From Lentisphaeraceae bacterium (lineage in GTDB: Bacteria; Verrucomicrobiota; Kiritimatiellia; RFP12; DVOR01): a DNA stretch of 64,000 nt. Below the pieces are notes generated by a model. The model was not told where the DNA came from. It searched no databases and saw nothing but the letters and a program-made list of their open reading frames with translations. Below are positions 17,766 to 27,011 of this stretch, piece by piece (position 1 is the first letter of the stretch; each line of letters starts with the position of its first letter). Position numbers and translations under genes: made by a program. Where the stretch lies: assembly GCA_004555175.1 (NCBI GenBank), contig SFJE01000003.1:1-64000 (forward strand), read 5' to 3'.

Positions 17766-19763
17766 TTACGCCAAATAGTTGTTGACCAGTTCAGTCAGGT
17801 GTTCAACCGTGAAGCCAAAGTGCTTGGCCAACACGCCAGCCGGACCCGACGCGCCAAAGCCCTTCATTGTCAGCGAGATGCCTTCGCAGCCCAGATAGCG
17901 CTCCCAGCCGAAGGGCGAAGCCGCCTCCACCGCGATGCGCTTGGTGACCGCCTTGGGCAACACCGCCTCGCGGTACTCCGCGCTCTGCGCCTCGAAGAGA
18001 TCCCAGCTCGGCATCGAAACCACGCGCAGGTTGCGCGTATCGGCCTGTGCCACCTCCAGCGCCAAGGCAACCTCCGAGCCCGAGGCCATCAAAATCGCCT
18101 CCGGTTGCTGCTCGGGGTCCCGTTGCCAGAGGACGTAGGCGCCCTTGGCCACATTCGCCGCCGCCGGATAGTCGCTGCGGTCCAGCACCGGCAAGTTCTG
18201 GCGCGAGAGCAAAAGCGCCGTCGGCCCCGTCGTCCGCCGCAACGCCACCTCCCACGCCGCCGCCGTCTCCGTGGCATCGGCCGGACGCAGCACGCAGACG
18301 TTCGGCATCGCACGCATCGCCGGCAACTGCTCAATCGGCTCGTGCGTGGGGCCATCTTCGCCCACATAGAAGCTATCGTGCGTGAGCACGTAAATCACCG
18401 GCAGCCCCATCAACGCCGCCACACGGATGACCGGGCGGCAGTAGTCGCAGAAGACAAAGAAGGTGCCGCCAAAGCAACGCAAACCGCCGTGACTGGTCAG
18501 GCCATTCATCACCGCCGCCATCCCCAGCTCGCGCACGCCAAAGTGGAAGTTCCGCCCGCCGAAACGCTTGGGCCCCACATCGCCGAGCCCATGCAGATAG
18601 GTCATATTCGAGGGCGCCAAGTCCGCCGAGCCACCCACCAACCACGGCAAGGACGGGGCAAGCGCATTCAGCACCTTCCCCGAAGCCACGCGCGTAGAAA
18701 TCGGCTTATCCTCCCACGCCGGCAACAACTTTGCAAAGTTCTTCGGCAACTCCTGCGCGTGCATCGCCTCCCAGACGCGCTTCACCCGCGGATGCGCCTC
18801 GAAGTGCTTACGCACCTGACGCTCCCAGCGCCGCCGCATACGCCCCATCTGCGCCTGGCGCGCGGCGAACTTCTCGCGCACCGCATCGCTCACCGCAAAG
18901 GTCTCATCCGGGTTGAAGCCGAGGGCCTCCTTCATCAAGCGCACCTCCTCTTCGCCGAGCGGCGCACCGTGACAGGAGGCGCTATCGGCCTTATTCGGCG
19001 AGCCCTTTCCAATCACCGTGTTGCAAATCACCAACACCGGCTTAGACTGCGAACGCATCGCGCGGTGGAGCGCGCGCGCAATACTGTCAAAGTTGTGCCC
19101 ATCGCAGGTACAAACCTGCCAACCGTAGGCGCGGAAGCGGTTGGCCGTGTCATCTGCCATCGCATCGGCCACATCGCCCTCAATCGAGATCCGGTTCGAG
19201 TCGTAAATCGCCACCAACTTATTCAGCCCCAACGTGCCGGCCAGCGAAGCGGCCTCGTGCGAAATCCCCTCCTCCATATCCCCGTCCCCGCAGGTCACCC
19301 ACGTGCGGTGATCGACCAGCTTCATCTCCGGCGTATTGAAGCGCTCGGCCATCATCCGCTCGGCAATCGCCATTCCCACCGCCGCGCCAAGCCCCTGCCC
19401 CAGCGGGCCGGTCGTCGTCTCCACCCCAGGCACCACGCCATACTCCGGGTGCCCCGGCGTCTTGCTCCCCAGCTGACGAAAATGCTTCAAATCCTCCAGC
19501 GACAGGTCATACCCCGCCAAGTGCTCCAAGGCATAGAGGAGCGACGACCCGTGCCCGCCGGACATGACAAAGCGATCCCGATCCGCCCACGTCGGTGCCG
19601 CCCCATCCACCTTCAGAAAGTAAAGCCAAAGCACCGCCATTACATCCGCCAGGCTCAACGCCACACCCGGATGCCCGGACTTCGCCGCCTGCACCTCGTC
19701 TGCCGCCAGACAACGCAACGTATTCGCAACCAACTGCAAGGCCTTCTGCCGCTTCTGTTCCAT
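17766..19763 (-). CDS. tkt: Transketolase
   Basis: A 665-residue thiamine-diphosphate enzyme of the non-oxidative pentose phosphate pathway. The ThDP motif is 'GDGDMEEGISHEAASLAG'. Substrate and cofactor segments include 'SGGHGSSLLYALEHLAGY', 'HDSFYVGEDGPTHEPIEQL' and 'RPADATETAAAWEVAL'. The start at 19763 is chosen because GAAGAGG lies 10 bases upstream and the protein then begins MEQKRQKALQLV. A longer in-frame extension would cover the promoter. Downstream is lysS. Confidence 0.96.
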   Translation of the reverse strand: MEQKRQKALQLVANTLRCLAADEVQAAKSGHPGVALSLADVMAVLWLYFLKVDGAAPTWADRDRFVMSGGHGSSLLYALEHLAGYDLSLEDLKHFRQLGSKTPGHPEYGVVPGVETTTGPLGQGLGAAVGMAIAERMMAERFNTPEMKLVDHRTWVTCGDGDMEEGISHEAASLAGTLGLNKLVAIYDSNRISIEGDVADAMADDTANRFRAYGWQVCTCDGHNFDSIARALHRAMRSQSKPVLVICNTVIGKGSPNKADSASCHGAPLGEEEVRLMKEALGFNPDETFAVSDAVREKFAARQAQMGRMRRRWERQVRKHFEAHPRVKRVWEAMHAQELPKNFAKLLPAWEDKPISTRVASGKVLNALAPSLPWLVGGSADLAPSNMTYLHGLGDVGPKRFGGRNFHFGVRELGMAAVMNGLTSHGGLRCFGGTFFVFCDYCRPVIRVAALMGLPVIYVLTHDSFYVGEDGPTHEPIEQLPAMRAMPNVCVLRPADATETAAAWEVALRRTTGPTALLLSRQNLPVLDRSDYPAAANVAKGAYVLWQRDPEQQPEAILMASGSEVALALEVAQADTRNLRVVSMPSWDLFEAQSAEYREAVLPKAVTKRIAVEAASPFGWERYLGCEGISLTMKGFGASGPAGVLAKHFGFTVEHLTELVNNYLA

Positions 19764-19804
19764 CGCCGTGATAACCTCTTCTAAGGGGCTCAAAAGAAAA
19801 TAAA

Positions 19805-19813
19805 AGGATAGCA
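19805..19813 (-). promoter_or_regulatory. Extended -10 promoter of tkt-lysS
   Basis: TGCTATCCT on the minus strand, hexamer 19810-19805, about 42 bases before the tkt start. It is another member of the TGnTAnnnT set. Confidence 0.55.
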
Positions 19814-20077
19814 CATCCCCCTAAACCCCGCAACTCGCGTTCGGCCATTCGCGCGCTGGGCCGGATAATCCGGATAATCCGGAAATTCCGGATCATCTGG
19901 AGATTCCGGAGGCGGCCCGCCAATGGGGGGCAGGGGGCAAGGCCCCCCGCGTGAGCGCGCGAGCGAGGGCGCCGAGCGAAGCGAAGGCGCTATGCCAACA
20001 CGATGGCGGTTCCGCCGCCGTAAGGTGTACCTCCGGCGCGTGAGGAGGCCCCTCGGGGATGTTATAGAGAAACAGAA
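19814..20077. repeat. Non-coding gap filled with 9-bp arrays and dispersed repeats
   Basis: At 19863-19907 five 9-base units (ggataatcc twice, ggaaattcc, ggatcatct, ggagattcc) stand in tandem, each close to palindromic. They are followed by ggcggcccgccaatggggg. The same order recurs at 36699-36757. Further right, 19970-20005 carries the gcgaagcgaaggcgctatgcca block also found near 1130 and 36650. No gene is seen. Confidence 0.75.
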
Positions 20078-20101
20078 GGCCCCCGAAGATCATCGGGGGC
20101 C
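20078..20101 (-). terminator. Terminator of the cytochrome/sulfatase-modifying-factor gene
   Basis: Minus-strand stem ggcccccga/tcgggggcc of 9 bp with a 6-base loop, followed by ttctgtttctct. Confidence 0.75.
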
Positions 20102-20104
20102 GAT

Positions 20105-20140
20105 CCGTCGCGCGCTAATCGCTAACCGCTACCAACGCTA
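20105..20140. repeat. Half heptad element D, supplying the stop codon of the adjacent gene
   Basis: A shortened core, ccgtcgcgcg (20105-20114), is followed by heptads gctaatc, gctaacc and gctacca. The stop codon of the minus-strand gene (20138-20140) lies within the end of this array. Confidence 0.6.
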
Positions 20141-23100
20141 CTCCTCGCAGACCAAGCGAATGCCCACATTGGCCACGCGCTGCCAGCGCGGATAGTGAAC
20201 GCGCAGGGAGACGCGCGAGAAGCGCGGCAAGAGGTCCCACGCGCCGCCACGGCAGACGACCTCGTCGGTGCCCTCGTAGGTGGAGGCGGTCCACTCGGCG
20301 GCATTGCCGATCATATCCTTGAGACCGAAGGCGTTGGGCTTGTACTTGCCCACGATGCCCAGGACCTGCTGGCCGTCGTTGTAGCGCATGTCGCGGTGGT
20401 AGTAGTTGAGGGTTTGGCGCTGGTTGGGGATGCCATCGAGGGACTTATCGGCGAGGTTGGCGTAGGGGCCGAAGTTATCCTCCACGCCGCCCCAGTAGAA
20501 GGGGGTGTCGGTGCCGGCGCGGGCGGCCCACTCCCACTCCTCTTCGGTGGGCAGGCGGAACTTCTTGCCGGTCTTCTCGGAGAGCCACTTGCAGTAGGCG
20601 TTGGCCTCTTCCCAGGAAACGCGGACGGCGGGGAACCAGGGGTTGTTCATCACGTCGCAACCGGGGGTGGTGTGATCCTTGCCGAGCTGATCGATGTAGC
20701 CATTGTAGTGGGCGGGCTTCCAGCGCAGGAAGTTGCGCAGGGGCACCTCAATATCGGACATCAAGAAGGGCTTTTTGATGGTGACCGCGCGGGGGGTCTC
20801 ATCGTGGTAGCCATTGGGGTCGCCCATTACGAAGGTACCGGCGGGGATACGCAGGAAGGTGAGCGAGCCGCCGGGCATGTCCACCTGAACCGGCTGGGCC
20901 TTGATGCCCGTCATCGGCCACCCCTCAACCTTGGGCGGCTCGGGCTTTTCGTGACGCTTCTTGGCGCGCTCCTTGGGCTGGATCTTGGCAATATCGGCGG
21001 CACACTTGGCGAAGTCGTAGGCTTCGGCCTCGATGGCGGAGTCGATATTGGAGACCTGATAGAGGGCGTTCCACTTTTCGCGGCGGGCGCGCGATTCGTT
21101 CATCCGCTCGAGCTGCTGCTGGGCGCCGTGAATGCCAATCCAGTTGCGGTGGAACTCGTTGGCCCAGTTGAGGGCGAAGTCGGTCCAGGTGCCCCAGAAG
21201 GGCGCATTGAGGTCAATCCAGGTGTAGAGCAAGCGCCACTCTTCGTCGGTGAGCTGCACGCCCTTGTGTCCGCGCTTGAGCATCTGAATGAGCACGGAGG
21301 TGTTGGCGGCATATTCACCGGGGTTGAAGATGTGGTTATCGCTCTCGGGGCCGGGACGGCGGACGTAGGGGTTGAGGTCGTGATAGGAGCGGGTGAAGGC
21401 ACCGGCGCCACCGGGGCGCAACCCATCACGATAGGGCAGGATGACCGGCTTGATGCTCGCCAGGTTCGGGCGGCGGCCGGTGAGCGACTGCTTGCCGTAG
21501 GGGCCATCCATCGTCATGTCGGTGTCGGTGGTCTCGTCGTTATGGCACTGAGCGCAGTTGCGCGTGAGGATGGGCTGAATATCGCGCATGAAGCTCCAGG
21601 TGAGCCCGCCACAGATCGAGGGCTCGAGCGCATCGGGCTTCGTCAGCAGCGGCGGCACATTGTAGATGGAGTTGGCCGACTCGTGGCAGCCGGTACAAGC
21701 CACCTTTTCGCCGGGCATCCCCACGAACCACGAGCGCATCAGCTGGATGGCCTGACCGTTGGCGTCCAGCGGCTGCAGGGCAATAGGCGTATGGGCCGGG
21801 GCCACAAAGTAGACCGAGCCATCCTCGCGCACCGGCGCGGTGCCCAGGACATACTTCATATCCCAGCTCGACTCGGTGCCCACGCCTTCGTGCGAGCCTG
21901 CCTTATTATAGGCGTAGTGATAGGCAAAGACGCGCACCTGCTTGACCGTCCCGCGCGGCACGCCACGCAGCCCCGGGCCGTTGTAGATGTCGGCCACGTG
22001 CACGGTGCAGGTCTTCTCGCCGGGGACGATGCTGTCGGGGTAGACCGGCGGCGGGGTGGACTGCTCAAAGCGGATCGGCTCGGTGAGCGAGGAGCCCTCG
22101 ATTTCGCACAGGAGCGTGAGGTTGTCGAAGACGTCCACCAGGTAGATGCCCCAGAGGTCCTCGCCACTGGCACGCATGGCGGTGAGGAAGTACTTGCCGG
22201 CGCCATCCTTGCGCGGGTTGTGGCCGAGCGGGAAGGGGGTGAGGAACTTGGGCCAGTCGCCCGCGTAGAGGTAGTCCTCAATGCGCTCGGGGATGGGCTT
22301 CTTCCAACCGGGGATCATCTGCTCGCAACCGGCGGCCTCGGCACGGCCCTTGGAGACGTCGAAGAGCGCCAAGCGCCCGGCCTTGGAGGCGTGGTGACCG
22401 GTGGCCACGCAGATAAACTTACCGTTCGCGCCGGGGATGGGCTTGGGGTCGCCATAGTGGTTGGGCCAGAAGCCGTTGGAGCCGAAGTAGGCCAGCTGAC
22501 GGGTGCCGTCCGGGCGCATCGTCATCAGGATGCGGCTGAAGAAGTGGGTCTGATCGCAATACTCCCAGCGGACGAACATCACGCGTCCGTCATCGAGCAT
22601 GGTGGGCGACCAGTTGGAGTCCTGGTCAAAGGTCAGGCGCTCCATCTTGTCGGTGGCCGGGTCGTAGCGATAGGTGTTGGTCATCGCCATGCGACCCGAT
22701 TCGCAGGGCAGCCCCTGCTCGGAGGCGGTGGCCGTCACGATAAACTTGCCATCGGGCAGATAGCAGCCATCGCCAATGTCGTAATCCACGCCCTTGGGGG
22801 TGATTGGCTTGGCCTCGCCCTCGCCAAAGCGGTACTCCCAGAGCTTGAGGCGGTTGCCGTCCGCGGGGTCCTTCTTCACAAAGCAGACCCGCTTGGCATC
22901 CCAATTAAGGTCCACGCAAGTCACCGACGCGCGCGGGGAGTTATAGAGCACCTCCACCTTCGGCGTCTCGGCCGCGAGGTCGGTAATCTTCACCAACTGC
23001 GAATTGATGCCGTGGTTGGCCTCCACCACATTGTAGCAGGCCATACTCGGCTGCGCCGGCGCATTCTGCCGCCGCGCATTCGGCCCGAAGTCATACTTCA

Positions 23101-23434
23101 TCGCCAGCACTTCCATCCCGGCAACCATCGGCTGAGCGAGCACCGCGCGCTTCACTTCCAGCGTCAACGCCTTCGCGAGCGCCTCGTCCCCTTGCTCACG
23201 CAAGGCCTTGAGCGCCGCAGTCTTCCGCGCCGGCACCTCGCCAATCAGCGCACGCAGCGCCTCAAGCTCCGCGCTCTTGCCGTAGGTGACCTCCCAATCC
23301 TCGGCCATGCGCCCCAACGCCTCGGGATTGATGCGCTCGACCGCGCGCGCCAAGCACTTCTGCTGAACCGTCAAATTCGCCGCCGACACCCATGCCGCCA
23401 GCCCAACAAAGAGTACACTCAAGCAAATCTTCAT
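20138..23434 (-). CDS. Secreted multi-domain protein: WD/TolB-like propeller, two c-type haem sites, C-terminal FGE-sulfatase domain
   Basis: 1098 residues. A signal peptide (about 1-19, ending WVSAA) exports it. Next is a propeller-like region of PD40 type, about 120-450. Two CxxCH haem sites follow: 'KVACTGCHESANS' near 578 and 'CAQCHND' near 628. A linker leads to an FGE-sulfatase (SUMF1/EgtB) domain, about 840-1098, with 'LRIPAGTFVMGDPNGYHDET' and 'FRLPTEEEWEWAARAGTDTP'. This arrangement (HzsA-like middle plus cytochrome plus FGE) is common in Planctomycetes, Lentisphaerae and relatives, with unknown function. At the end 'CRGGAWDLLPRFSRVSLR', a Ser stands where active formylglycine-generating enzymes carry a catalytic Cys, so that activity is doubtful. 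AAGGAG lies 8 bases before ATG 23434; a GTG at 23437 is possible. Confidence 0.85.
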   Translation of the reverse strand: MKICLSVLFVGLAAWVSAANLTVQQKCLARAVERINPEALGRMAEDWEVTYGKSAELEALRALIGEVPARKTAALKALREQGDEALAKALTLEVKRAVLAQPMVAGMEVLAMKYDFGPNARRQNAPAQPSMACYNVVEANHGINSQLVKITDLAAETPKVEVLYNSPRASVTCVDLNWDAKRVCFVKKDPADGNRLKLWEYRFGEGEAKPITPKGVDYDIGDGCYLPDGKFIVTATASEQGLPCESGRMAMTNTYRYDPATDKMERLTFDQDSNWSPTMLDDGRVMFVRWEYCDQTHFFSRILMTMRPDGTRQLAYFGSNGFWPNHYGDPKPIPGANGKFICVATGHHASKAGRLALFDVSKGRAEAAGCEQMIPGWKKPIPERIEDYLYAGDWPKFLTPFPLGHNPRKDGAGKYFLTAMRASGEDLWGIYLVDVFDNLTLLCEIEGSSLTEPIRFEQSTPPPVYPDSIVPGEKTCTVHVADIYNGPGLRGVPRGTVKQVRVFAYHYAYNKAGSHEGVGTESSWDMKYVLGTAPVREDGSVYFVAPAHTPIALQPLDANGQAIQLMRSWFVGMPGEKVACTGCHESANSIYNVPPLLTKPDALEPSICGGLTWSFMRDIQPILTRNCAQCHNDETTDTDMTMDGPYGKQSLTGRRPNLASIKPVILPYRDGLRPGGAGAFTRSYHDLNPYVRRPGPESDNHIFNPGEYAANTSVLIQMLKRGHKGVQLTDEEWRLLYTWIDLNAPFWGTWTDFALNWANEFHRNWIGIHGAQQQLERMNESRARREKWNALYQVSNIDSAIEAEAYDFAKCAADIAKIQPKERAKKRHEKPEPPKVEGWPMTGIKAQPVQVDMPGGSLTFLRIPAGTFVMGDPNGYHDETPRAVTIKKPFLMSDIEVPLRNFLRWKPAHYNGYIDQLGKDHTTPGCDVMNNPWFPAVRVSWEEANAYCKWLSEKTGKKFRLPTEEEWEWAARAGTDTPFYWGGVEDNFGPYANLADKSLDGIPNQRQTLNYYHRDMRYNDGQQVLGIVGKYKPNAFGLKDMIGNAAEWTASTYEGTDEVVCRGGAWDLLPRFSRVSLRVHYPRWQRVANVGIRLVCEE

Positions 23435-23463
23435 CACGCATGCTCCTTCTGCTTACGTCATAT

Positions 23464-23472
23464 AGTGTAGCA
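23464..23472 (-). promoter_or_regulatory. Extended -10 promoter of the cytochrome/FGE hybrid gene
   Basis: Minus-strand TGCTACACT, hexamer 23469-23464, 30 bases before the start codon. The ribosome site (aaggag) lies between. Confidence 0.6.
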
Positions 23473-23565
23473 CACCCACGCCCAAAAGCAAACGCCTTTG
23501 ACAATTCTAGGGTTTGCAATTTCAATCGCACCACGATGGCATTGCCTCTCGCCCGGCCGTAAACT

Positions 23566-23630
23566 AATAAGACCCCGTCTTATTGGCAACAAGACCCCGT
23601 CTTATTGGCAACAAGACGGGGCCTTAATAA
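23566..23630. repeat. 22-bp-period palindromic array 1
   Basis: Three units at 23566, 23588 and 23610, each 22 bases apart, carry aagaccccgtctt or its inverse aagacggggcctt. Related arrays occur at 44433 and 61437. This one lies between the divergent cytochrome/FGE and tolB promoters. The rest of the 23473-23834 gap is GC-rich repeat-like DNA with no gene. Confidence 0.8.
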
Positions 23631-23834
23631 TTCCCGCCGCCCCGGGGGGAAGTTTTCGCCCGGCGTGCGGGAAGTTACGCCAGCCCGAGGCACAGTTTTC
23701 CGGCGGGAGCGGTTAGTGGTTTGCGCGGAGGTCTCCTCTCGGTCCCAAGGAGCCCCTCACGCGAGCGGTAGTGCGCACCTTGCGGCGACCTTCTTTCGGT
23801 GATTACAATTCTTTCTGCGCGCGCGGGAGGTTTT

Positions 23835-23843
23835 TGCTACAAT
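23835..23843 (+). promoter_or_regulatory. Extended -10 giving a leaderless tolB mRNA
   Basis: TGCTACAAT, hexamer 23838-23843. A start 7-8 bases downstream falls on ATG 23851. An earlier ATG at 23842 overlaps the -10 itself and would not be transcribed. Confidence 0.5.
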
Positions 23844-23850
23844 GGCGGGC

Positions 23851-25065
23851 ATGAGAGTTTTTGTGTGCACTTTGGCGATGATGGTTGCGGCGTGGTTGGG
23901 CGCGGCTCCGGTGATTGATGTGGATGTGACGGGCGTGGCGAAGCAATCGCTCTCGTTGAGTGGCGTGACGGCTTCGGGCGCGGGAGCGGAGACTTTTCTC
24001 AAGACTTTGCAGAATGACCTGTTGCGCTGCGGGTGGTATCGTTTGGCGGCGAATGGGCAGGTGAAGGTGACCGGGCAGTTGACGGGCGCGGCTGGGGTGA
24101 ATGAGCAGCTGACGGTGGCTTGGCCGGGGAAGCGTTTTGCCTGGCCGCGGCAGGCGATGTCGGCCGCCGAGGGGCGCAAACACGCGCACGAATTGGCCGA
24201 TACGATCGTCAATGCCACCACGGGCGAAAAGGGGATTGCGCAGAGCCGGTTTGCGATGGTGGCCAAGACGGGCACTTCGCGCACCGGGCAGGCGATTGAG
24301 GACCTCTATGTCTGCGATTACGATGGCTATAACATTACGCGCCTGACGCGCGATGGCGCGCCGATTATTGGCCCGCGCTGGGCGCCGGGCGGCAAGCAGA
24401 TCTACTTCACCAGCTATCGCCTCGGCTTCCCGGCGGTCTTCGTGGCCGATGTGGAAACCAAAAGCGTGACGCGTCTGGCGGAGTTTCGCGGGCTGAGCAC
24501 GGGGGCGGTGCCGTCGCCGGCGGATCCCAACAAGTTGGCGATCATTCTGGCGCACCAGGGTAATCCCGAGCTCTATATTATGGATGCGCGCACGCGGCAC
24601 CTCACGCGCCTGACGGAGACGAAGTTAGCGGCGGAGGCGAGTCCGTGCTGGTCGCCCGATGGGCGGAAGATTTGCTATGTCTCGGATGTGGCCGGCTCGC
24701 CGCAGCTCTATATTGTGGATGTGGCCACGAAGCAATCGCGGCGGCTGACCTTCAAGGGCGGGGAGTCGGTGCAGCCGGATTGGGGCAAGCGGGGGATTGT
24801 CTTTGCCACCAAGCGCGGGGCGCCCTATCGCGTGGCGGTGATTGACCCGGAGAAGGGCGAGCGCTCGCTGCGCTACCTCACGCCCCAGAACGAGATTTAC
24901 GAATCGCCCTCTTGGGCACCGGATGGGCGGCACGTGGTGGCCGCGCGCACGCAGGGCCGTCAGCGCACGCTCTGGGTGTTGGATGCCGAAGAGAAGGGCG
25001 AGAAGCCCTATCAACCCTTTTCAGGCGGGAGCACGCAGTGGCTCAATCCCGCTTGGTCCAAGTAA
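23851..25065 (+). CDS. tolB: Tol-Pal system periplasmic propeller protein TolB
   Basis: 404 residues from ATG 23851. I prefer this start because the promoter -10 overlaps the earlier ATG and because it gives a normal signal peptide (MRVFVCTLAMMVAAWLGA). The N-terminal TolB domain covers about 20-140. A six-bladed WD40-like propeller follows, with repeated 'ARWAPGGKQIYFTS', 'PCWSPDGRKICYVSD' and 'SWAPDGRHVVAART' blades. TolB binds Pal and takes part in outer-membrane constriction at division. The pal gene follows 27 bases later; tolQRA are not in the window. Confidence 0.93.
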   Translation: MRVFVCTLAMMVAAWLGAAPVIDVDVTGVAKQSLSLSGVTASGAGAETFLKTLQNDLLRCGWYRLAANGQVKVTGQLTGAAGVNEQLTVAWPGKRFAWPRQAMSAAEGRKHAHELADTIVNATTGEKGIAQSRFAMVAKTGTSRTGQAIEDLYVCDYDGYNITRLTRDGAPIIGPRWAPGGKQIYFTSYRLGFPAVFVADVETKSVTRLAEFRGLSTGAVPSPADPNKLAIILAHQGNPELYIMDARTRHLTRLTETKLAAEASPCWSPDGRKICYVSDVAGSPQLYIVDVATKQSRRLTFKGGESVQPDWGKRGIVFATKRGAPYRVAVIDPEKGERSLRYLTPQNEIYESPSWAPDGRHVVAARTQGRQRTLWVLDAEEKGEKPYQPFSGGSTQWLNPAWSK

Positions 25066-25092
25066 ACTTGAGCCACAGAAGGAAGCAAGACG

Positions 25093-25662
25093 ATGCGGAT
25101 GTCCTTGATGATTGCCCTGTTGGCCGCCACGGCGATGGTCTTTACGGGGTGCGAACTGAAGAATGGCGCGGCCGGGGATAACTCGGAGGCCATGGGCGCT
25201 GGCATGGGTGGCGATGCCGGAGACGATGTGGCCATCGACCCCAATGGCGCCGGCTATGACCCCAACGACCCCAACGTGGGCGCCTTCGGCTCGGACCGCT
25301 TTGAAGATACCCGCGAGCGCGTGCTCGATGCCGACCTCGCCCCGCTCTACTTCACCTTCGATTCCTACACGCTGCCCACCGAGGAGATCTCCAAGGCCGA
25401 GGCGGCCGCCGAGTATCTCATTGAGAACCCCACCCATGTGATGATTGTGGAAGGCCACTGCGACGAGCGCGGCTCGAACGAGTATAACCTCTCCCTCTCC
25501 GAGAACCGCGCCGGCGGCGTGCGCGATTACCTCATCTCCTACGGCATCGACCCGGCCCGCCTGCAGACCCGCGCCTTTGGCGAGGAGAAGCCCGCGGTCC
25601 CCGGTCAGACCGAAGAGGCCTTCCGCAAGAACCGCCGCGCCGAGTTTGTTCCCTATAAGTAA
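25093..25662 (+). CDS. pal: Peptidoglycan-associated lipoprotein Pal
   Basis: A 189-residue outer-membrane lipoprotein. The lipobox is 'AMVFTGC' with the lipidated Cys near residue 19. A Gly/Asn/Asp-rich linker (about 25-60) follows. The OmpA-like peptidoglycan-binding domain has 'VEGHCDERGSNEYNLSLSEN' and 'YGIDPARLQTRAFGEEKP'. It partners TolB directly upstream. AGAAGGAAG precedes the ATG by about 8 bases. Confidence 0.94.
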   Translation: MRMSLMIALLAATAMVFTGCELKNGAAGDNSEAMGAGMGGDAGDDVAIDPNGAGYDPNDPNVGAFGSDRFEDTRERVLDADLAPLYFTFDSYTLPTEEISKAEAAAEYLIENPTHVMIVEGHCDERGSNEYNLSLSENRAGGVRDYLISYGIDPARLQTRAFGEEKPAVPGQTEEAFRKNRRAEFVPYK

Positions 25663-25743
25663 GTGTTGCAGTTGACGCAACGGCCCCGGTGACTTTATGC
25701 GCCGGGGCTTGCGCGATGCGCACACAAGCCCAACGCACCGGCG

Positions 25744-26172
25744 ATGTCCTTCCTCGAAACACTCGTTATCCTGCTCGTGGCCGTAGTGGTCCTGGGTCCC
25801 AAACGTTTGCCCGAGGCCGCCCGCAAGGTGGGCCACTGGATGGGCGTGCTCCGCCGCGCCTCCGATGAGTTCAAACAGCAACTGATGACGATGGATCAGG
25901 CCCTCGAAAAGCAGGTGAACGCGGCGGTCAACACCTCCACCGGCGAGCTTGATCACCTCCTGCCCTCCGATGAGGAGCTGGCGCAGGCGATGGACTTCGG
26001 TCCGCCGCCGCTCTCGCCCGATGACGTTCTGGCCACTGCCCCCGTCCCTGGCGGTCTGGCGCCAACCCCGCCGCCGGCGGAGGAAAAGCCGGCCGAGGCC
26101 GCGCCCGTTGAAGCCGCGCCCGTTGAGGCGACAGCTGAGCCCGCCGAAGCGCAACCGAAAGAGGAGGCCTAA
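25744..26172 (+). CDS. tatB: Sec-independent translocase TatA/TatB-type subunit
   Basis: 142 residues: one N-terminal membrane helix (about 4-18) followed by the hinge 'VLGPKRLPEAARKVGHWMG' and an amphipathic helix. An Ala/Pro/Glu-rich tail ends it, typical of TatB. With TatC it forms the twin-arginine receptor that exports folded proteins. Its stop overlaps the tatC start by one base (TAATG). No separate TatA is visible, so a dual TatA/B role is possible. Confidence 0.88.
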   Translation: MSFLETLVILLVAVVVLGPKRLPEAARKVGHWMGVLRRASDEFKQQLMTMDQALEKQVNAAVNTSTGELDHLLPSDEELAQAMDFGPPPLSPDDVLATAPVPGGLAPTPPPAEEKPAEAAPVEAAPVEATAEPAEAQPKEEA

Positions 26173-27008
26173 TGGCCAAGACCCAGCCGCCGAGCAAGCG
26201 CCTGCAAGCGCGTTTCCGCCGTCTCTTCGCCGAGACCGCCGAGGACCGCGCGCAGGAGGAGAAGCTGGATCCGCCGCGGCCCTTCATTGAGCACTTTATC
26301 GACCTGCGCAACTGCATTGTCCGCTGTGCGGTGGCGTGGGCCCTGGGGATGCTCCTCATCGCGCCCTTCTCCCCGTGGGTCATCGAGGCGCTCCAGTGGC
26401 CGCTGCGCACGTCGGGTCTGGCCGAGGCGGGGGTCCAGATGCAGGGGCTCGAGGTGGGCGTGGGCTTCTCGCTCTTTATGACGACGATGCTGTGGGGCGG
26501 GACCATTCTCGCGCTCCCGGCGATGCTCTACTTCATCTTCCAATTCGTCTTCCCCGGTCTGCGCCGCCACGAGCGCAACCTCATCCGCTTTACGCTCGGG
26601 GTGGGCGTCTTCCTCTTCTTGGGGGGGGTCTCGCTCTGCTTTGGTTTCACGCTCAAACTGGCCCTGCGCGCGCTGATGGCCATCAACGCGTGGATGAACG
26701 TGCCGGTGGAGTTCTTGCAGGCCGAGCCCTATATCGGCTTTGTGCTCAAGGTGCTACTGGCCTTTGGCCTGGCCTTCCAGTTCCCCTTGGTACTGCTGGC
26801 GCTGGGGTGGCTGGGACTGATTTCGGCCGAGAGCCTGCGCGCGCGGCGCGGCTTGGCCATTGTGGGCATCTTTGTCTTGGCAATGTTCCTGACGCCGCCG
26901 GACCCCCTTTCGCAAATTGTGATGGCAGTGCCGATGTGCCTGCTCTATGAGATGACGATCTGGCTCGTGCGCCTCCGCGAAAAGGTGGCCGCCGAGGCCG
27001 AGGAGTAA
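26172..27008 (+). CDS. tatC: Sec-independent protein translocase TatC
   Basis: A 278-residue, six-helix inner-membrane protein. An N-terminal cytoplasmic stretch is followed by the signature 'PFIEHFIDLRNCIVRCAVAW', later 'FVFPGLRRHERNLIRF' in place of the usual FxxPGL, and 'FLTPPDPLSQIVMAVPMCLL', the hallmark of the fifth/sixth helices. It recognises twin-arginine signal peptides. Confidence 0.95.
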   Translation: MAKTQPPSKRLQARFRRLFAETAEDRAQEEKLDPPRPFIEHFIDLRNCIVRCAVAWALGMLLIAPFSPWVIEALQWPLRTSGLAEAGVQMQGLEVGVGFSLFMTTMLWGGTILALPAMLYFIFQFVFPGLRRHERNLIRFTLGVGVFLFLGGVSLCFGFTLKLALRALMAINAWMNVPVEFLQAEPYIGFVLKVLLAFGLAFQFPLVLLALGWLGLISAESLRARRGLAIVGIFVLAMFLTPPDPLSQIVMAVPMCLLYEMTIWLVRLREKVAAEAEE

Positions 27009-27011
27009 ACA

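Noticed and set aside
20138..23434. Anammox hydrazine synthase subunit
   Set aside because: The middle region resembles HzsA-type propellers, but the FGE-like domain and lack of partner subunits make that function unsupported.
20195..23470. Very long open frames opposite real genes (for example 1091 codons here, 760 codons at 11972-14254, 661 codons at 17799-19784)
   Set aside because: They are antisense to clearly recognised proteins, have low-complexity translations and arise from the GC-rich third-position bias.
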